DNA of 64,000 bases. Origin: Pyramidobacter porci (GTDB lineage Bacteria > Synergistota > Synergistia > Synergistales > Dethiosulfovibrionaceae). The stretch covers positions 1 to 64,000 of the forward strand of contig NZ_VUNH01000014.1 in assembly GCF_009695745.1 (NCBI RefSeq), read 5' to 3'. This document shows, in pieces, positions 24,632 through 33,022 of this stretch. The first letter of the stretch is position 1, and each line of letters starts with the position of its first letter. The translations under genes and the position numbers were made by a program. The notes beneath the pieces were generated by a model. That model saw only the letters and a program-made list of their open reading frames with translations, searched no databases and was not told the DNA's origin.

Positions 24632-24682
24632 AAAAAGCCGTTCCCGTCTCTGCCTTGCGGCGCGAGCGGGAACGACTTTTTT
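24632..24682. terminator. Bidirectional terminator
   Basis: AAAAAG-C-CGTTCCCG (24632-24646) pairs with CGGGAACG-A-CTTTTTT (24667-24682), one mismatch. T runs on both strands let it serve the VIT gene on the plus strand and the methionine-sulfoxide reductase gene on the minus strand. Confidence 0.8.
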
Positions 24683-24692
24683 CGTTTGGGGC

Positions 24693-25184
24693 TTACAGGC
24701 GCGCGGCCTGTGCTTCGATCTGGGCGGCGATCTTTTCCAGCGCGGCGCGGTCCGTTTCGTCGAAGCGGGCCGGTTCGGGGCTGTCGAGGTCGAGCACGCC
24801 CCATGTCCGGCCGCCGACGGTCAGCGGGATCACCAGCTCGGAGCGGGAGGCGTCGTCGCAGGCGATGTGCCCGGGGAAGGCGCGCACGTCAGGGACGAGC
24901 TGGCTCTTGCCGGCGCGGACGGCGGCGCCGCACACGCCCTTGCCGGGCGCGAGGCGCGAGCAGGCAGGCTTGCCAGCGAAGGGGCCGAGCACAAGCTCGC
25001 CGTCGCGCAGGAGATACAGCCCGACCCAGTTGACGCCGCCCACGGTCCAGTACAGATAGGCCATGAAGTTGCACAGGTTGGCGAGCGGGTCGCGTTCGGC
25101 GGCGGCCAGGGCGGCCAGCCGGGCGGAAATGAGGCGGTAGCGTTCGTCCTTCGTCAGTTGGGCGGGGATTTCGACGGGGATCAT
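24693..25184 (-). CDS. msrC: Free methionine-(R)-sulfoxide reductase (GAF domain)
   Basis: This 163-residue single GAF domain of the YebR/fRMsr type reduces free Met-R-sulfoxide. The three conserved cysteines are present: ACSRL, GKGVCGAAV and GHIACDDASRSE, the last being the catalytic site. Earlier family features include NLCNFMAYLYW and NWVGLYLL. ATG 25184 is preferred over longer starts because AAAGGAG lies at 25199-25193. The gene is divergent from the threonine-synthase-like gene, with about 140 bp between the starts. Confidence 0.88.
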   Translation of the reverse strand: MIPVEIPAQLTKDERYRLISARLAALAAAERDPLANLCNFMAYLYWTVGGVNWVGLYLLRDGELVLGPFAGKPACSRLAPGKGVCGAAVRAGKSQLVPDVRAFPGHIACDDASRSELVIPLTVGGRTWGVLDLDSPEPARFDETDRAALEKIAAQIEAQAARL

Positions 25185-25326
25185 TTTACAGGCTCCTTTC
25201 GCAGCGGGCGCTTTTGCGCCGCGTTTCTGCCGGCATTGTACCATGAAAGGGCGGACAGGCGGCGGGAAAATATTGTACAATAAGGCCACACCGGGAAAAA
25301 AACGGCGCGAGGAGGAACGGGAAACC

Positions 25327-26421
25327 ATGAAGTACGTCTGTTCGAGATGCGGGAAAGAGGAGGACGCCGCAACGCGAAAGCCGCGCTGCGAGTGCGGCGG
25401 GCTGTGGAACCTCGAGTTCGAGAGGCCGAAGTTCAGCCTCGACCTCGTCGACCGGGACGAATGGAGCATTTTCCGCTACCGCGCCTTCATGCCGCCGCTC
25501 GGCGACGCGTGGAGAGCCGTCAGCCTCGGCGAGGGGCTGACGCCCGTGGTGCGCCTCGACGACGATCTGTCGCTGAAAATGGATTATTTCATGCCGACGC
25601 TGTCGTTCAAGGACCGCGGCGCCGCCGTGCTGGTGTCGCACTGCCGCGCCGTCGGCGTAGAATCGGTGGCGCAGGACAGCAGCGGCAACGCCGGCAACAG
25701 CGTGGCGGCCTACTGCGCGCGGGCCGGCATCGCCTGCGAGATCTTCGTACCCGAAGGCACCTCGCCGAAGAAGATCGACATGATCCGCGCCCACGGCGCC
25801 GTCGCCAACGTGATTCCCGGCTCGCGCGACCACTGCGCCGACGTGTGCCGCGCCGCCGTGCGCGAGCGCGGGCTGTATTACGCCAACCACGTCTACAATC
25901 CCTTCTTCTACGAAGGGACCAAGACCTACCTGTACGAGATTTACGAACAGCTGGGGCGTGTGCCGCGGAACATCTTCGTCCCCGTCGGCAACGGCACGCT
26001 CTATCTCGGCATCGTCAAAGCGCTGGAAGAGTTCCTCGCCGCCGGTCTGATCGCGGGAATGCCCAACGTCGTCGTCATGCAGAGCGAAAACTGCGCGCCG
26101 CTGCTGGAAGCCTGGCGCAGCGGCGAGGAGCGGCCGGCGCGGATCGTCCCCCGCCCCACGCTGGCCGAAGGCATCGCCATCGGGCGACCGATGCGCGGCG
26201 AGGCCATCCTCGCTTCGGTGCGCAAATACGATTTCAAGATCGTCGCCGTACCTGAGGACGCGATCCTCGCCTGCCGCCGCGAGCTGGCCGCGAAAGGCAT
26301 TTACTGCGAGCACACGACGGCCGCCAATTACGCCGGCTACCGACGCTACTGCGAACTGTACGGGAGAACGCCCGACAGCGTCATCCCCATGTGCGGCGCG
26401 GGGCTGAAGTCGGATCATTGA
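25327..26421 (+). CDS. Threonine synthase-like PLP-dependent enzyme
   Basis: This 364-residue enzyme of fold type II starts with a small zinc-ribbon-like segment (CSRCG then CECGG), seen in many archaeal-type threonine synthases. The PLP lysine is in PTLSFKDRGA near residue 96; SSGNAGNSVAAY binds the cofactor phosphate region, and FVPVGNGTLYLG is the glycine-rich loop. Threonine synthase (O-phosphohomoserine to threonine) is the best guess, but cysteate synthase and related paralogues share this layout. ATG 25327 has GAGGAGG upstream. No other threonine-pathway gene lies nearby. Confidence 0.72.
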   Translation: MKYVCSRCGKEEDAATRKPRCECGGLWNLEFERPKFSLDLVDRDEWSIFRYRAFMPPLGDAWRAVSLGEGLTPVVRLDDDLSLKMDYFMPTLSFKDRGAAVLVSHCRAVGVESVAQDSSGNAGNSVAAYCARAGIACEIFVPEGTSPKKIDMIRAHGAVANVIPGSRDHCADVCRAAVRERGLYYANHVYNPFFYEGTKTYLYEIYEQLGRVPRNIFVPVGNGTLYLGIVKALEEFLAAGLIAGMPNVVVMQSENCAPLLEAWRSGEERPARIVPRPTLAEGIAIGRPMRGEAILASVRKYDFKIVAVPEDAILACRRELAAKGIYCEHTTAANYAGYRRYCELYGRTPDSVIPMCGAGLKSDH

Positions 26422-26503
26422 GGCGCGAAAACGACGTCCGGCATGAAACGGTGAAAACGGAGATGTCGCGCCGACACGGAAAACATCGGCGTCAAGCGCG
26501 CAA

Positions 26504-26519
26504 TGTTCCACGTGGAACA
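26504..26519. promoter_or_regulatory. parS: parS-like ParB-binding site 2
   Basis: Second exact copy of TGTTCCACGTGGAACA, with the same flanking A/T as site 1. It lies in the short gap between the threonine-synthase-like gene and the cytidine deaminase gene. Confidence 0.85.
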
Positions 26520-26551
26520 TTGCGCGTCGCGCATCGAGAGGAGTGAAACGC

Positions 26552-27328
26552 ATGGAACGGAACGGCGGGAAAACGGTTATTCAGTTGGATGTGAGTCGGG
26601 ACAAGGCATGTGTGTACGCCGAACTCGCTGCGTTTCTGGACGAGGCGGCGCGGGCCGCGCGGACGCCGCTGAGCGGCTTTCGCGTCGGCGCGGCGGCGCT
26701 TGGAAATTCGGGGCGCGTCTATCTGGGCGCCAATCAGGAATTCGCCGCGCTGCCGCTGAACTTCACCGTCCACGCCGAACAGGCCGCGGTGACCGCCGCC
26801 CGCGCGGGCGGCGAAACGCGGCTGATCGCGCTGGCCGTGTCGGCCGCGCCCTGCGGTTACTGCCGCCAGTTTTTGACGGAGCTGAAAGCGCCGCTGGATA
26901 TCGTCCTGAACGGCGAAGCGCGCCCGCTTGCGGAATACCTGCCGCACGCCTTCGCGCTGGAAAGCGGCGGCGAGAATCTGCTTACCCGCGCCGCGGTTCT
27001 GAAAGCGGCCGGTTTGGACGAGCTGGCGCGGGCCGCGGCCGCGCACAGCTACGCCCCCTACACGGGCACGCGCAGCGGCCTGGCGCTGCGCACGGCTTCC
27101 GGCCGGGTCTACGCCGGCTGGCTGCTGGAAAGCGGCGCCTACAACCCTTCGCTGACGGCGCTGCAAACGGCCCTGACGCTGCGCGCCCTCGACGGCGCGG
27201 CGGACGACCCTATCGCCGCGGCCGTATCGGCCGAAACCGGCCCCGCGCCCCTGGCCCCGCTCCTGCCCGCCCTGCTGGCGCGTATCGCCCCGCGCGCGGC
27301 GATACGGACGCTTCCTTTGAACGACTGA
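26552..27328 (+). CDS. cdd: Cytidine deaminase, two-domain form
   Basis: This 258-residue enzyme hydrolyses cytidine or deoxycytidine to uridine. The catalytic N-terminal domain has the zinc site HAEQAAV (histidine and proton-shuttling glutamate) and PCGYCRQF (two cysteines). The C-terminal half repeats the fold without a zinc site (YAPYTGTRSGLALRT), as in the E. coli-type dimeric enzyme. The start at ATG 26552 is served by AGAGGAG (26537-26542); a GTG at 26543 overlaps that site. The gene is monocistronic and followed by a terminator. Confidence 0.88.
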   Translation: MERNGGKTVIQLDVSRDKACVYAELAAFLDEAARAARTPLSGFRVGAAALGNSGRVYLGANQEFAALPLNFTVHAEQAAVTAARAGGETRLIALAVSAAPCGYCRQFLTELKAPLDIVLNGEARPLAEYLPHAFALESGGENLLTRAAVLKAAGLDELARAAAAHSYAPYTGTRSGLALRTASGRVYAGWLLESGAYNPSLTALQTALTLRALDGAADDPIAAAVSAETGPAPLAPLLPALLARIAPRAAIRTLPLND

Positions 27329-27450
27329 ACGACGTTTCATAAAAGACAAGCCTGTCTCAAAGCTCGCGTAAGGCGAACCGGGAGACGGGCGGAGTCACCT
27401 TCGCCCCGCCGAGAATGCCACGGTGAGCGCGGCTCCCGCGGAAAGGCGCG

Positions 27451-27499
27451 CACAAAGAACCGCCCGGCCAGTGAATTCGGCCGGGCGGCTTTTTGTGCG
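27451..27499. terminator. Bidirectional terminator between cdd and the dipeptidase gene
   Basis: CCGCCCGGCC (27460-27469) pairs with GGCCGGGCGG (27479-27489 region), and outer CACAAA/TTTTGTG arms extend it. The plus strand ends GGCTTTTTGTG. It lies between convergent genes and can serve both. Confidence 0.8.
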
Positions 27500-27511
27500 T
27501 GGATACGTTTG

Positions 27512-29119
27512 TTACTTGGCGGGACGGGTGATCGGGCCGTAGCCGATGAAGTCGTTCCACTCCTGCGGATAGGGCGTGGTCTTGAAGTTGACGTAGCCGA
27601 GCGCGTACTTGCCGAGCAGCACGTCGCCGAGGGTCTGCCAGCGCTGGTTGAAGTCGACGGCGTTGGCGTAGGCGAAGTCGGTGATCAGGGAGACGGCTTC
27701 GTCGCGCTTGCCGGCCTTGATCAGCTCGGCGGCCTTGTCCTGGACCATGGGCGTCAGCACGTAGAGAGGCTGGAGCTTCTCGTCGCGGGCGGCGTGGATG
27801 TCCTTGCGGGCGTCCTGATAGTGCAGGCCGGCGATCTCCTGGACGCGGGTGTTGACCCACCAGCCGGACTTGCTGTCGTAGGGATGGAAGCGGTCGCCGG
27901 TATTGTAAAAATCGGGCAGCTTCTTCATGATGGGCCAGAGCGGCGTGATGTAGGTGGTGTCGGAAGCGCCGTAGCCGAACCAGCTGATGCCGCGGATCTC
28001 CTCAGGCAGATCGCCGCGGACCTGGGCGATGTGCACGTAGCAGGTGCGCATCATGTTGATGGAACGCTCCCACGTCGAATCGGGCTTGGTCTTGCTGCTG
28101 TTGGCGAAGCGGATCGGATTGCCCCAGGGGCCGGCGGCGGGACCCTTGCTGAGGTCGTAGGGTGTGTCCGCGTACCAGTCGCCGGTGATCGTGAAGATGT
28201 CCTGAACGCTGACCTTCTTGTCGGGAACGATGGACATGGGCAGCTCCATGGCGTTGGCGTCGAACGTCTTGCTGGGGGCGATCAGCGACAGCACGCGCCA
28301 CTCGCGGCGCATGGCGTACAGCTCGGTGCTGGGGCAGTACACGTCGGCGGGGCTGAAGTTCTTGCGGTCGACCTTCTTGGCGTCGACGAAGCCGTTCTTG
28401 ACGGCGAAGTCGACGATGTCGGGGCAGGCCATGACGTTTTCCTTGTCGTCGAGGTTCAGATTGCGCAGGCGGGCGCGGTTGGCGGCCACGAAGATGTGGT
28501 CGTCGGGCATGCGCCAGGCGGCCCAGATGCCGTTGCCGTAGACTTCGAAGATCCAGACTTCGTTGCCGTCGGTGATGGGCATGGTCTCGCTGGCGTCGTA
28601 GAAGCCGTGCTTCTCGACCATCTCCCCCATGACCTTGACGGCCTCGCGGGCGGTGGAAGCTCGTTCGAGGGCGATGTCCTGAAGGCTCCAGGCGTCGAGG
28701 GAGCCGACGGCGTCCTTCTCCATGATCTGCTTGACCTTGAGTGCGCGCTCGTCGGTGTCGTCCACGCCGTTGGTGGCTTCGCTCATGGCGACGCCCTTCT
28801 CGTTCATGAAGGAGTAGCGGGAAGAGAAGTAACGGTAGGTGTGCTTGACCTGAGGCGTCTCGTCGAGCTTTTGCTGTTCGCCCGGGTAGCCGTGCTGGTC
28901 CTTGACGATCGGGCGCATCGAGCCTTCGGGCCAGTCGGCCTCGGGCACGATGTACAGGCGCGAGTTGGCCGTGCGCGAGTCGTCGTTGTGCGTGATCATG
29001 GCGCTGCCGTCGACGCTGGCCTTCTTGCCGACGGCGATGACGGTGCAGGCGAGTGACGCCTGAGCGGTCAGCGACAGGGCGAGCAGTGCGCCGACGAGAA
29101 CTTTGCGGTTCAGTTTCAT
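27512..29119 (-). CDS. pepD: C69-family dipeptidase, exported
   Basis: This is a 535-residue N-terminal-nucleophile hydrolase of family C69. A signal-like N-terminus (KVLVGALLALSLTAQASLA) leads straight into CTVIAVGKKASVDGS. The cysteine at residue 25 is the expected nucleophile, freed by cleavage after LA. Also seen are ITHNDDSR, the SRYSFMNEKGVAMSEAT block and the GNEVWIFEVYGNGIWAAWR strand. It would release amino acids from dipeptides in the periplasm. It is the last gene of a minus-strand run with an AstE/AspA-like hydrolase and a permease, which points to a peptide-use role. RBS GGAGGGAT precedes the ATG. Confidence 0.88.
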   Translation of the reverse strand: MKLNRKVLVGALLALSLTAQASLACTVIAVGKKASVDGSAMITHNDDSRTANSRLYIVPEADWPEGSMRPIVKDQHGYPGEQQKLDETPQVKHTYRYFSSRYSFMNEKGVAMSEATNGVDDTDERALKVKQIMEKDAVGSLDAWSLQDIALERASTAREAVKVMGEMVEKHGFYDASETMPITDGNEVWIFEVYGNGIWAAWRMPDDHIFVAANRARLRNLNLDDKENVMACPDIVDFAVKNGFVDAKKVDRKNFSPADVYCPSTELYAMRREWRVLSLIAPSKTFDANAMELPMSIVPDKKVSVQDIFTITGDWYADTPYDLSKGPAAGPWGNPIRFANSSKTKPDSTWERSINMMRTCYVHIAQVRGDLPEEIRGISWFGYGASDTTYITPLWPIMKKLPDFYNTGDRFHPYDSKSGWWVNTRVQEIAGLHYQDARKDIHAARDEKLQPLYVLTPMVQDKAAELIKAGKRDEAVSLITDFAYANAVDFNQRWQTLGDVLLGKYALGYVNFKTTPYPQEWNDFIGYGPITRPAK

Positions 29120-29210
29120 AAATGGATCCCTCCTGAAAAATTATTTTCTCTCCGGCAGCCGGAGAGAGCGGTGCAAGGGCGGCCGAAGACCGCCCGAAAA
29201 ACCAATCGCG

Positions 29211-30395
29211 TCAGTTGAGGAACACTTTCTTGGGATCGGCCGTGGCCGGATCGTGCAGGAACGCGCCCAGCCCCTTTTCCTTCAGATCGGGATGACGTGG
29301 GAACTCCACCAGCAGCTCCTTTTCCGGCTCGTCGGTCAGAAAATCGTTCATCTGGTTGATCATCTCGAGCGCGCCCGAAAGGTGACGGCCGACGCGGTCC
29401 CACATCGGGTAGCCGACTTTGATGTCGTAGTCGCAGTAGAGCAGGCCGTGATCCGCCGCCGTCTGCAGAAATTCGTCCTTGCCGTCCATCATCAGCTTCT
29501 CGGTGATCTTGCCGGCGACGCGGTCGATAAACGGTTCCGGCGTCTCCATCAGCACCACGTAGGAGTCGCAGAAGTCGCCCGCGTCGCGGTGGCTCAGGCC
29601 GCGCAGACTCTTGGGCGAGGCTTCGCACTTCATCGGGAACTCGGAAGCCGTCAGCACCATCGAAGCCATCATGGCCATGTCCAGCGAACGGTCGTGGGCC
29701 ACGTAGGTGGCGACCACGGGGTACATCAGCGACGCTTCGTGCGAATCGACGAACAGCGTGATGTTTTCCTTGCGGTTCACTTCCATGATCGCCCAGGTCA
29801 GCTGCTCGGTCAGGTTGCCGTCGGGGCGTCCCGGATAGGTGCGGTTAAGGTTGCGCGAGTCCGTGTAGTCAAGGTTCTGCCCCGAAGGATAGTGCACGTA
29901 GGTGAACGGATCGGGCCACTGATCCACCGGCGCCGTGTTGCGGTCGCCGATGCGGTAGCGGCGCAGACCGTGACCGGTCTCCACGTGGAAGAACTTGGGA
30001 TAGGCGTTGCCCAGCATGCCCACGGTGGAGGCGCTGTAGTTGGCGTGCGGCGCGATCAGCACGCGCCCTTTCTTGACCTTGATGTTTTCCATCATCACGT
30101 AGGCCGACATCGACGTGGCCGGCTCGTAGGGGTGCGTGCCGCCGAGGTAGAACATGCTGCCGCCGGGCACGCCCGAGTCGAACACATAGACGGGGGTGTC
30201 CACGCCCGTGCCCTTGATCGGCGGGAACCAGTCGGAGAGCATCTTCTTCTCCGTGAACGAATCGGAAACGACCACCTGCTCCTTGTAGTTGCGAAGCTCC
30301 AAAAATTCTTTGCCGCCCATCCAGGCCATGACGCCCGCGACGGCAAGAAACGCCAGCTTGCGCACGACGGCGCCTTTTTCGTAGTTGAAAGCCAT
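29211..30395 (-). CDS. AstE/AspA-like zinc hydrolase, membrane-anchored
   Basis: This 394-residue protein has one N-terminal hydrophobic segment (about 13-28) that would anchor it outside the inner membrane. The catalytic domain resembles succinylglutamate desuccinylase/aspartoacylase and zinc carboxypeptidases: GGTHPYEP supplies histidine and glutamate ligands and FVDSHEAS a further histidine. RNLNRTYPGRPDGNLTEQ contains the conserved Asn-Arg substrate-binding region. It probably removes an acyl or amino-acid group from small amides. It lies 16 bp after the small membrane protein gene and 91 bp before the C69 dipeptidase gene, so all appear to be one operon. Exact substrate unknown. Confidence 0.7.
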   Translation of the reverse strand: MAFNYEKGAVVRKLAFLAVAGVMAWMGGKEFLELRNYKEQVVVSDSFTEKKMLSDWFPPIKGTGVDTPVYVFDSGVPGGSMFYLGGTHPYEPATSMSAYVMMENIKVKKGRVLIAPHANYSASTVGMLGNAYPKFFHVETGHGLRRYRIGDRNTAPVDQWPDPFTYVHYPSGQNLDYTDSRNLNRTYPGRPDGNLTEQLTWAIMEVNRKENITLFVDSHEASLMYPVVATYVAHDRSLDMAMMASMVLTASEFPMKCEASPKSLRGLSHRDAGDFCDSYVVLMETPEPFIDRVAGKITEKLMMDGKDEFLQTAADHGLLYCDYDIKVGYPMWDRVGRHLSGALEMINQMNDFLTDEPEKELLVEFPRHPDLKEKGLGAFLHDPATADPKKVFLN

Positions 30396-30407
30396 TTGTC
30401 CGACCTC

Positions 30408-30593
30408 CTACTTGATGCGCAGCGCGCGCAGGATGAAGGGGATCAGCGTGTACGCGTAGACAATGTCGTAAACGATCGACCGGCGCGTTTTCCTGAAAAA
30501 CAGCCCTCTCAGCAGGACGAGGCCGCAGACGCCGGCCATGCCGAAGTAGATGTAGTGGATGATCTCATTGGCGTTGCGCATGAATTCGTCCAT
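30408..30593 (-). CDS. Small membrane protein of the permease operon
   Basis: This 61-residue protein has two hydrophobic stretches, IIHYIYFGMAGVCGLVLLRG and IVYDIVYAYTLIPFIL, around a basic RKTRR turn, so it probably spans the membrane twice. ATG 30593 has GGGAGG about ten bases upstream; a TTG at 30599 is possible. It starts 15 bp after the permease stop. Its position beside a DctM-like permease is that of a small TRAP subunit, but it is much shorter than DctQ (about 160 residues). I do not recognise the family. Confidence 0.65.
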   Translation of the reverse strand: MDEFMRNANEIIHYIYFGMAGVCGLVLLRGLFFRKTRRSIVYDIVYAYTLIPFILRALRIK

Positions 30594-30608
30594 GTTCAAC
30601 CATCCTCC

Positions 30609-31904
30609 CTAGTAAACGATGAGCCAGCTCAGCTTGTTGGCGTAGATCAGCATGAGCACGGCGACGACGGCCATGAAAACGCAGGGGACGAGAATGGCCC
30701 CAAGGAACGACATGTAGCTGCCCTTGTAGCCCGAAACGTCGACCGCGACGCGGCCGGAGATGCGCGAAGGCGGCAGGCAGTCGCCCAGCGGGTAGAGCAG
30801 GCTCAGCGCCGTGGCGATGATCGTCACGTTGACGCCCACCGAATTGAACAGGAAGATCAGCGGTGTGCCGAGGATGATGCCGCTGCTGTAGCTCAGCGAG
30901 CCCTGCGCGAGGGGCAGCACGAACGGCGCGAAGACGTAGATCAGCACCACCGGCAGCGTCACGAACGTGATCGCGATCAGGCCGCGCACGCCCGTGGCGG
31001 TCATGATGTTGACCAGCACGCCGACGCTGATGACTGTCGCCAGCAGCGGGAAGACCTGCTCCGACGTGTTGGCGAGCACCTCGTACCAGCGCCTGAAGCC
31101 GCTCTTCTTGGGCGAGACCAGCATGGCCACCAGCGTGCTGATCAGAAAGATCAGCGGGATGCCCAGCGTCGGGATGCTGAAAGCCGCGTACTTGGAGAGC
31201 AGCAGCAGCACGATGAAAACCGCCAGCGGCGCGAGGATGCGGAACCAGTTCATGCCCGCGGGCACTTCGGGCAACTCGGCCAGGATCTGTTCCTTGGATT
31301 CGGGCTTGCCGCCGCGCAGCAGATAGAACACCGTGAAAATCGTGATGAGAACGATCGGCGCCAGCAGCGGCACGTCGAAGCCCACGTAGGGCATGTTGGC
31401 CTGGGCGCACATCAGCATCACCCACAGGTTGATGGGCGGCGCCACGGCGGCTAGCATCGAAGTGACGTAGATGAAGGCGACGATCTTCCTGTCGCCGATG
31501 CCCATGAAGCGCAGCACCGTCGCGACCATGCCGCCGACCACGAACATGGAGACGCTGCCCGCGCCGGTCAGCGCGCCGGGGATCAGCATGATCACCGCCA
31601 GCAGGAAGAAGAGCACCCACTTGGAGGCGTAGAAGCGCTCCACCATCTTGCGCACCAGCGCGTCCATGGCGCCGGTCTCGGAGTAGAAGTTGATGAAGAT
31701 CGAAGCGGTCAGGAACGTGAAGGCCACGTCGAAATACGTGAACGTGCCCTCCACGAAAAGGCGGACGGGGAACCCCAGACCGCCGGCCAGAGCTCCGGCG
31801 ATGGCCGTGACGACCATGGAGAGCTCGGGCGATTTCAGCTTCCAGCTGGCCAGGGCGAAAACGATCACCATGACCGCCAGAACCATAGAAGTTTCGGCGT
31901 ACAT
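30609..31904 (-). CDS. IT-superfamily permease (TRAP DctM/anion-carrier like)
   Basis: This 431-residue inner-membrane protein has about twelve hydrophobic segments arranged in two halves. The strongest cues are IFINFYSETGAMDALVRKM, the GALTGAGSVSMFVVGG re-entrant-type loop and, in the second half, SYSSGIILGTPLIFLFNSVG followed by LLYPLGDCLPPSR. These place it with ion-transporter carriers such as TRAP large subunits and SLC13-like anion carriers. Neighbours are a periplasmic protein upstream and two peptidase-like enzymes downstream, so its cargo may be a small acyl-peptide or dicarboxylate. GGAGGTTCGTA precedes the ATG. Confidence 0.72.
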   Translation of the reverse strand: MYAETSMVLAVMVIVFALASWKLKSPELSMVVTAIAGALAGGLGFPVRLFVEGTFTYFDVAFTFLTASIFINFYSETGAMDALVRKMVERFYASKWVLFFLLAVIMLIPGALTGAGSVSMFVVGGMVATVLRFMGIGDRKIVAFIYVTSMLAAVAPPINLWVMLMCAQANMPYVGFDVPLLAPIVLITIFTVFYLLRGGKPESKEQILAELPEVPAGMNWFRILAPLAVFIVLLLLSKYAAFSIPTLGIPLIFLISTLVAMLVSPKKSGFRRWYEVLANTSEQVFPLLATVISVGVLVNIMTATGVRGLIAITFVTLPVVLIYVFAPFVLPLAQGSLSYSSGIILGTPLIFLFNSVGVNVTIIATALSLLYPLGDCLPPSRISGRVAVDVSGYKGSYMSFLGAILVPCVFMAVVAVLMLIYANKLSWLIVY

Positions 31905-32014
31905 TACGAACCTCCTGTCACAATAAAGAGCGCTCGACCGGCGACGCGGGGGGAAACGAAAACTTTTCTCTCACAGGCCGGAATCCAGCGCTCAGCTTCT
32001 GGTGCCGCGAAATT

Positions 32015-32608
32015 CTACTTGGCGTACATCGTCTTGACGAATTCGCCCAGATCCATGGCGCTGTCAAGATAGGTGATGGGGATGTTCTTTTCCTTGGCGA
32101 GGTTCGTGAACTTGCCGTCGGTGTCGCCTTCCGTGTTGACCACGATCTGGTCGGCCAGGGGGATGATGGCGTCGATGGAACGCTCGTCGGCGCTGCCGGG
32201 TTTGCCGCGGCGGGCCTTGCCCTCGATGTGGGCGGCGATGACCTGGATGCCGAGCTCCTTGGCCTTGGCCATCATCGCGTCGAGACGCACGATCTCCTGA
32301 TCGATGGTGATGCCGGACGCGCCCAGCCCCTTGGCGGACGAGCCGATCACCACGATCATGGTCTTGAAGCCGCCGGCGACCAGGTCTTCGGGCTTGGGCT
32401 CGGCGTTGTAGGTCAGGTCCTCCACGGCCTTGGCGCGGCGGATCAGCAGACGGCCCATCTTGCCCCCGGGGCCTTGGCCGGCGTTGGTCACAAGCAGCGG
32501 CAGATCGCCCTTGGGCGCTTCGGCGCCGGTCACGGCGGCGAACGAGCACGCCGCGAGCGCAAGGCACAGCAGCATGGTCAGAAGCAGCGACAACGAAATT
32601 TTCTTCAT
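32015..32608 (-). CDS. Periplasmic protein of unknown function (DUF6305-like)
   Basis: This 197-residue protein starts with a clear signal peptide (LSLLLTMLLCLALAACSFA). The mature part has alternating helices and strands: LPLLVTNAGQGPGGKMGRLL at the start, then TMIVVIGSSAKGLGASG, IQVIAAHIEGKARRGKPGSA, DQIVVNTEGDTDGKF and ITYLDSAMDLG. It looks like a small Rossmann- or flavodoxin-like fold and lacks known catalytic motifs. I think it is the DUF6305 family seen in Synergistota, from memory. As first gene of the operon with a permease, a small membrane protein and two hydrolases, a substrate-binding role is the natural guess. A cysteine near the signal end (AACS) could instead be a lipobox. Confidence 0.7.
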   Translation of the reverse strand: MKKISLSLLLTMLLCLALAACSFAAVTGAEAPKGDLPLLVTNAGQGPGGKMGRLLIRRAKAVEDLTYNAEPKPEDLVAGGFKTMIVVIGSSAKGLGASGITIDQEIVRLDAMMAKAKELGIQVIAAHIEGKARRGKPGSADERSIDAIIPLADQIVVNTEGDTDGKFTNLAKEKNIPITYLDSAMDLGEFVKTMYAK

Positions 32609-32703
32609 GAAAAAAGCCTCCTCACAAAAAATTGCGGCCAATCTTTTCTCCGGCGTCGTTTCGCCGGGAAATTGGCGCAGCCTGCACTACAGCATACTGA
32701 ACT

Positions 32704-32732
32704 TTTATAAAGCGAAAATGCTTTTTCATCAA
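32704..32732 (-). promoter_or_regulatory. Promoter of the periplasmic protein/permease/peptidase operon
   Basis: On the minus strand, TTGATG (32732-32727) and TATAAA (32709-32704) are separated by 17 bp, about 95 bp before the start at 32608. The gene-free stretch 32733-32934 behind it is AT-rich and holds no other feature I can support. Confidence 0.6.
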
Positions 32733-32934
32733 GAAGAAAATCAATGCAATATTGTATACTCGCGACTGCGCCGCGCGTCTTTTGAGCGTGTTGGGGACGC
32801 AAATCGAACAAAAACGTACAAAATCTTGCCGGCATCGAGCGGAATCTTTTGTAAATCATAGGGAGTGGAATCGACAAGGCTTTGAGTTCATGAAATCTCC
32901 CGAATTTTGTTCGCGCGCGAAACGGACGGCAAAC

Positions 32935-32982
32935 TATAAAAAATATCCGGCCTTCTTCCCCGCGGAAGAAGGCCGGATATTT
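32935..32982 (-). terminator. Terminator of purC
   Basis: A perfect 19-bp stem (32941-32959 with 32964-32982) with a CCGC loop is followed on the minus strand by ATTTTTTATAG. It begins 41 bp after the purC stop. A shorter T run on the other strand gives weaker activity there. Confidence 0.9.
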
Positions 32983-33022
32983 TCTGCTGCCTTTTGCGGC
33001 AAAAGCGGCATTTTGCCGCAGC

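Noticed and set aside
29973-29994. A fifth parS-like sequence (TCTCCACGTGGAAGA)
   Set aside because: Only the centre is symmetric, it differs in both arms and lies inside a coding region where the codons explain it.
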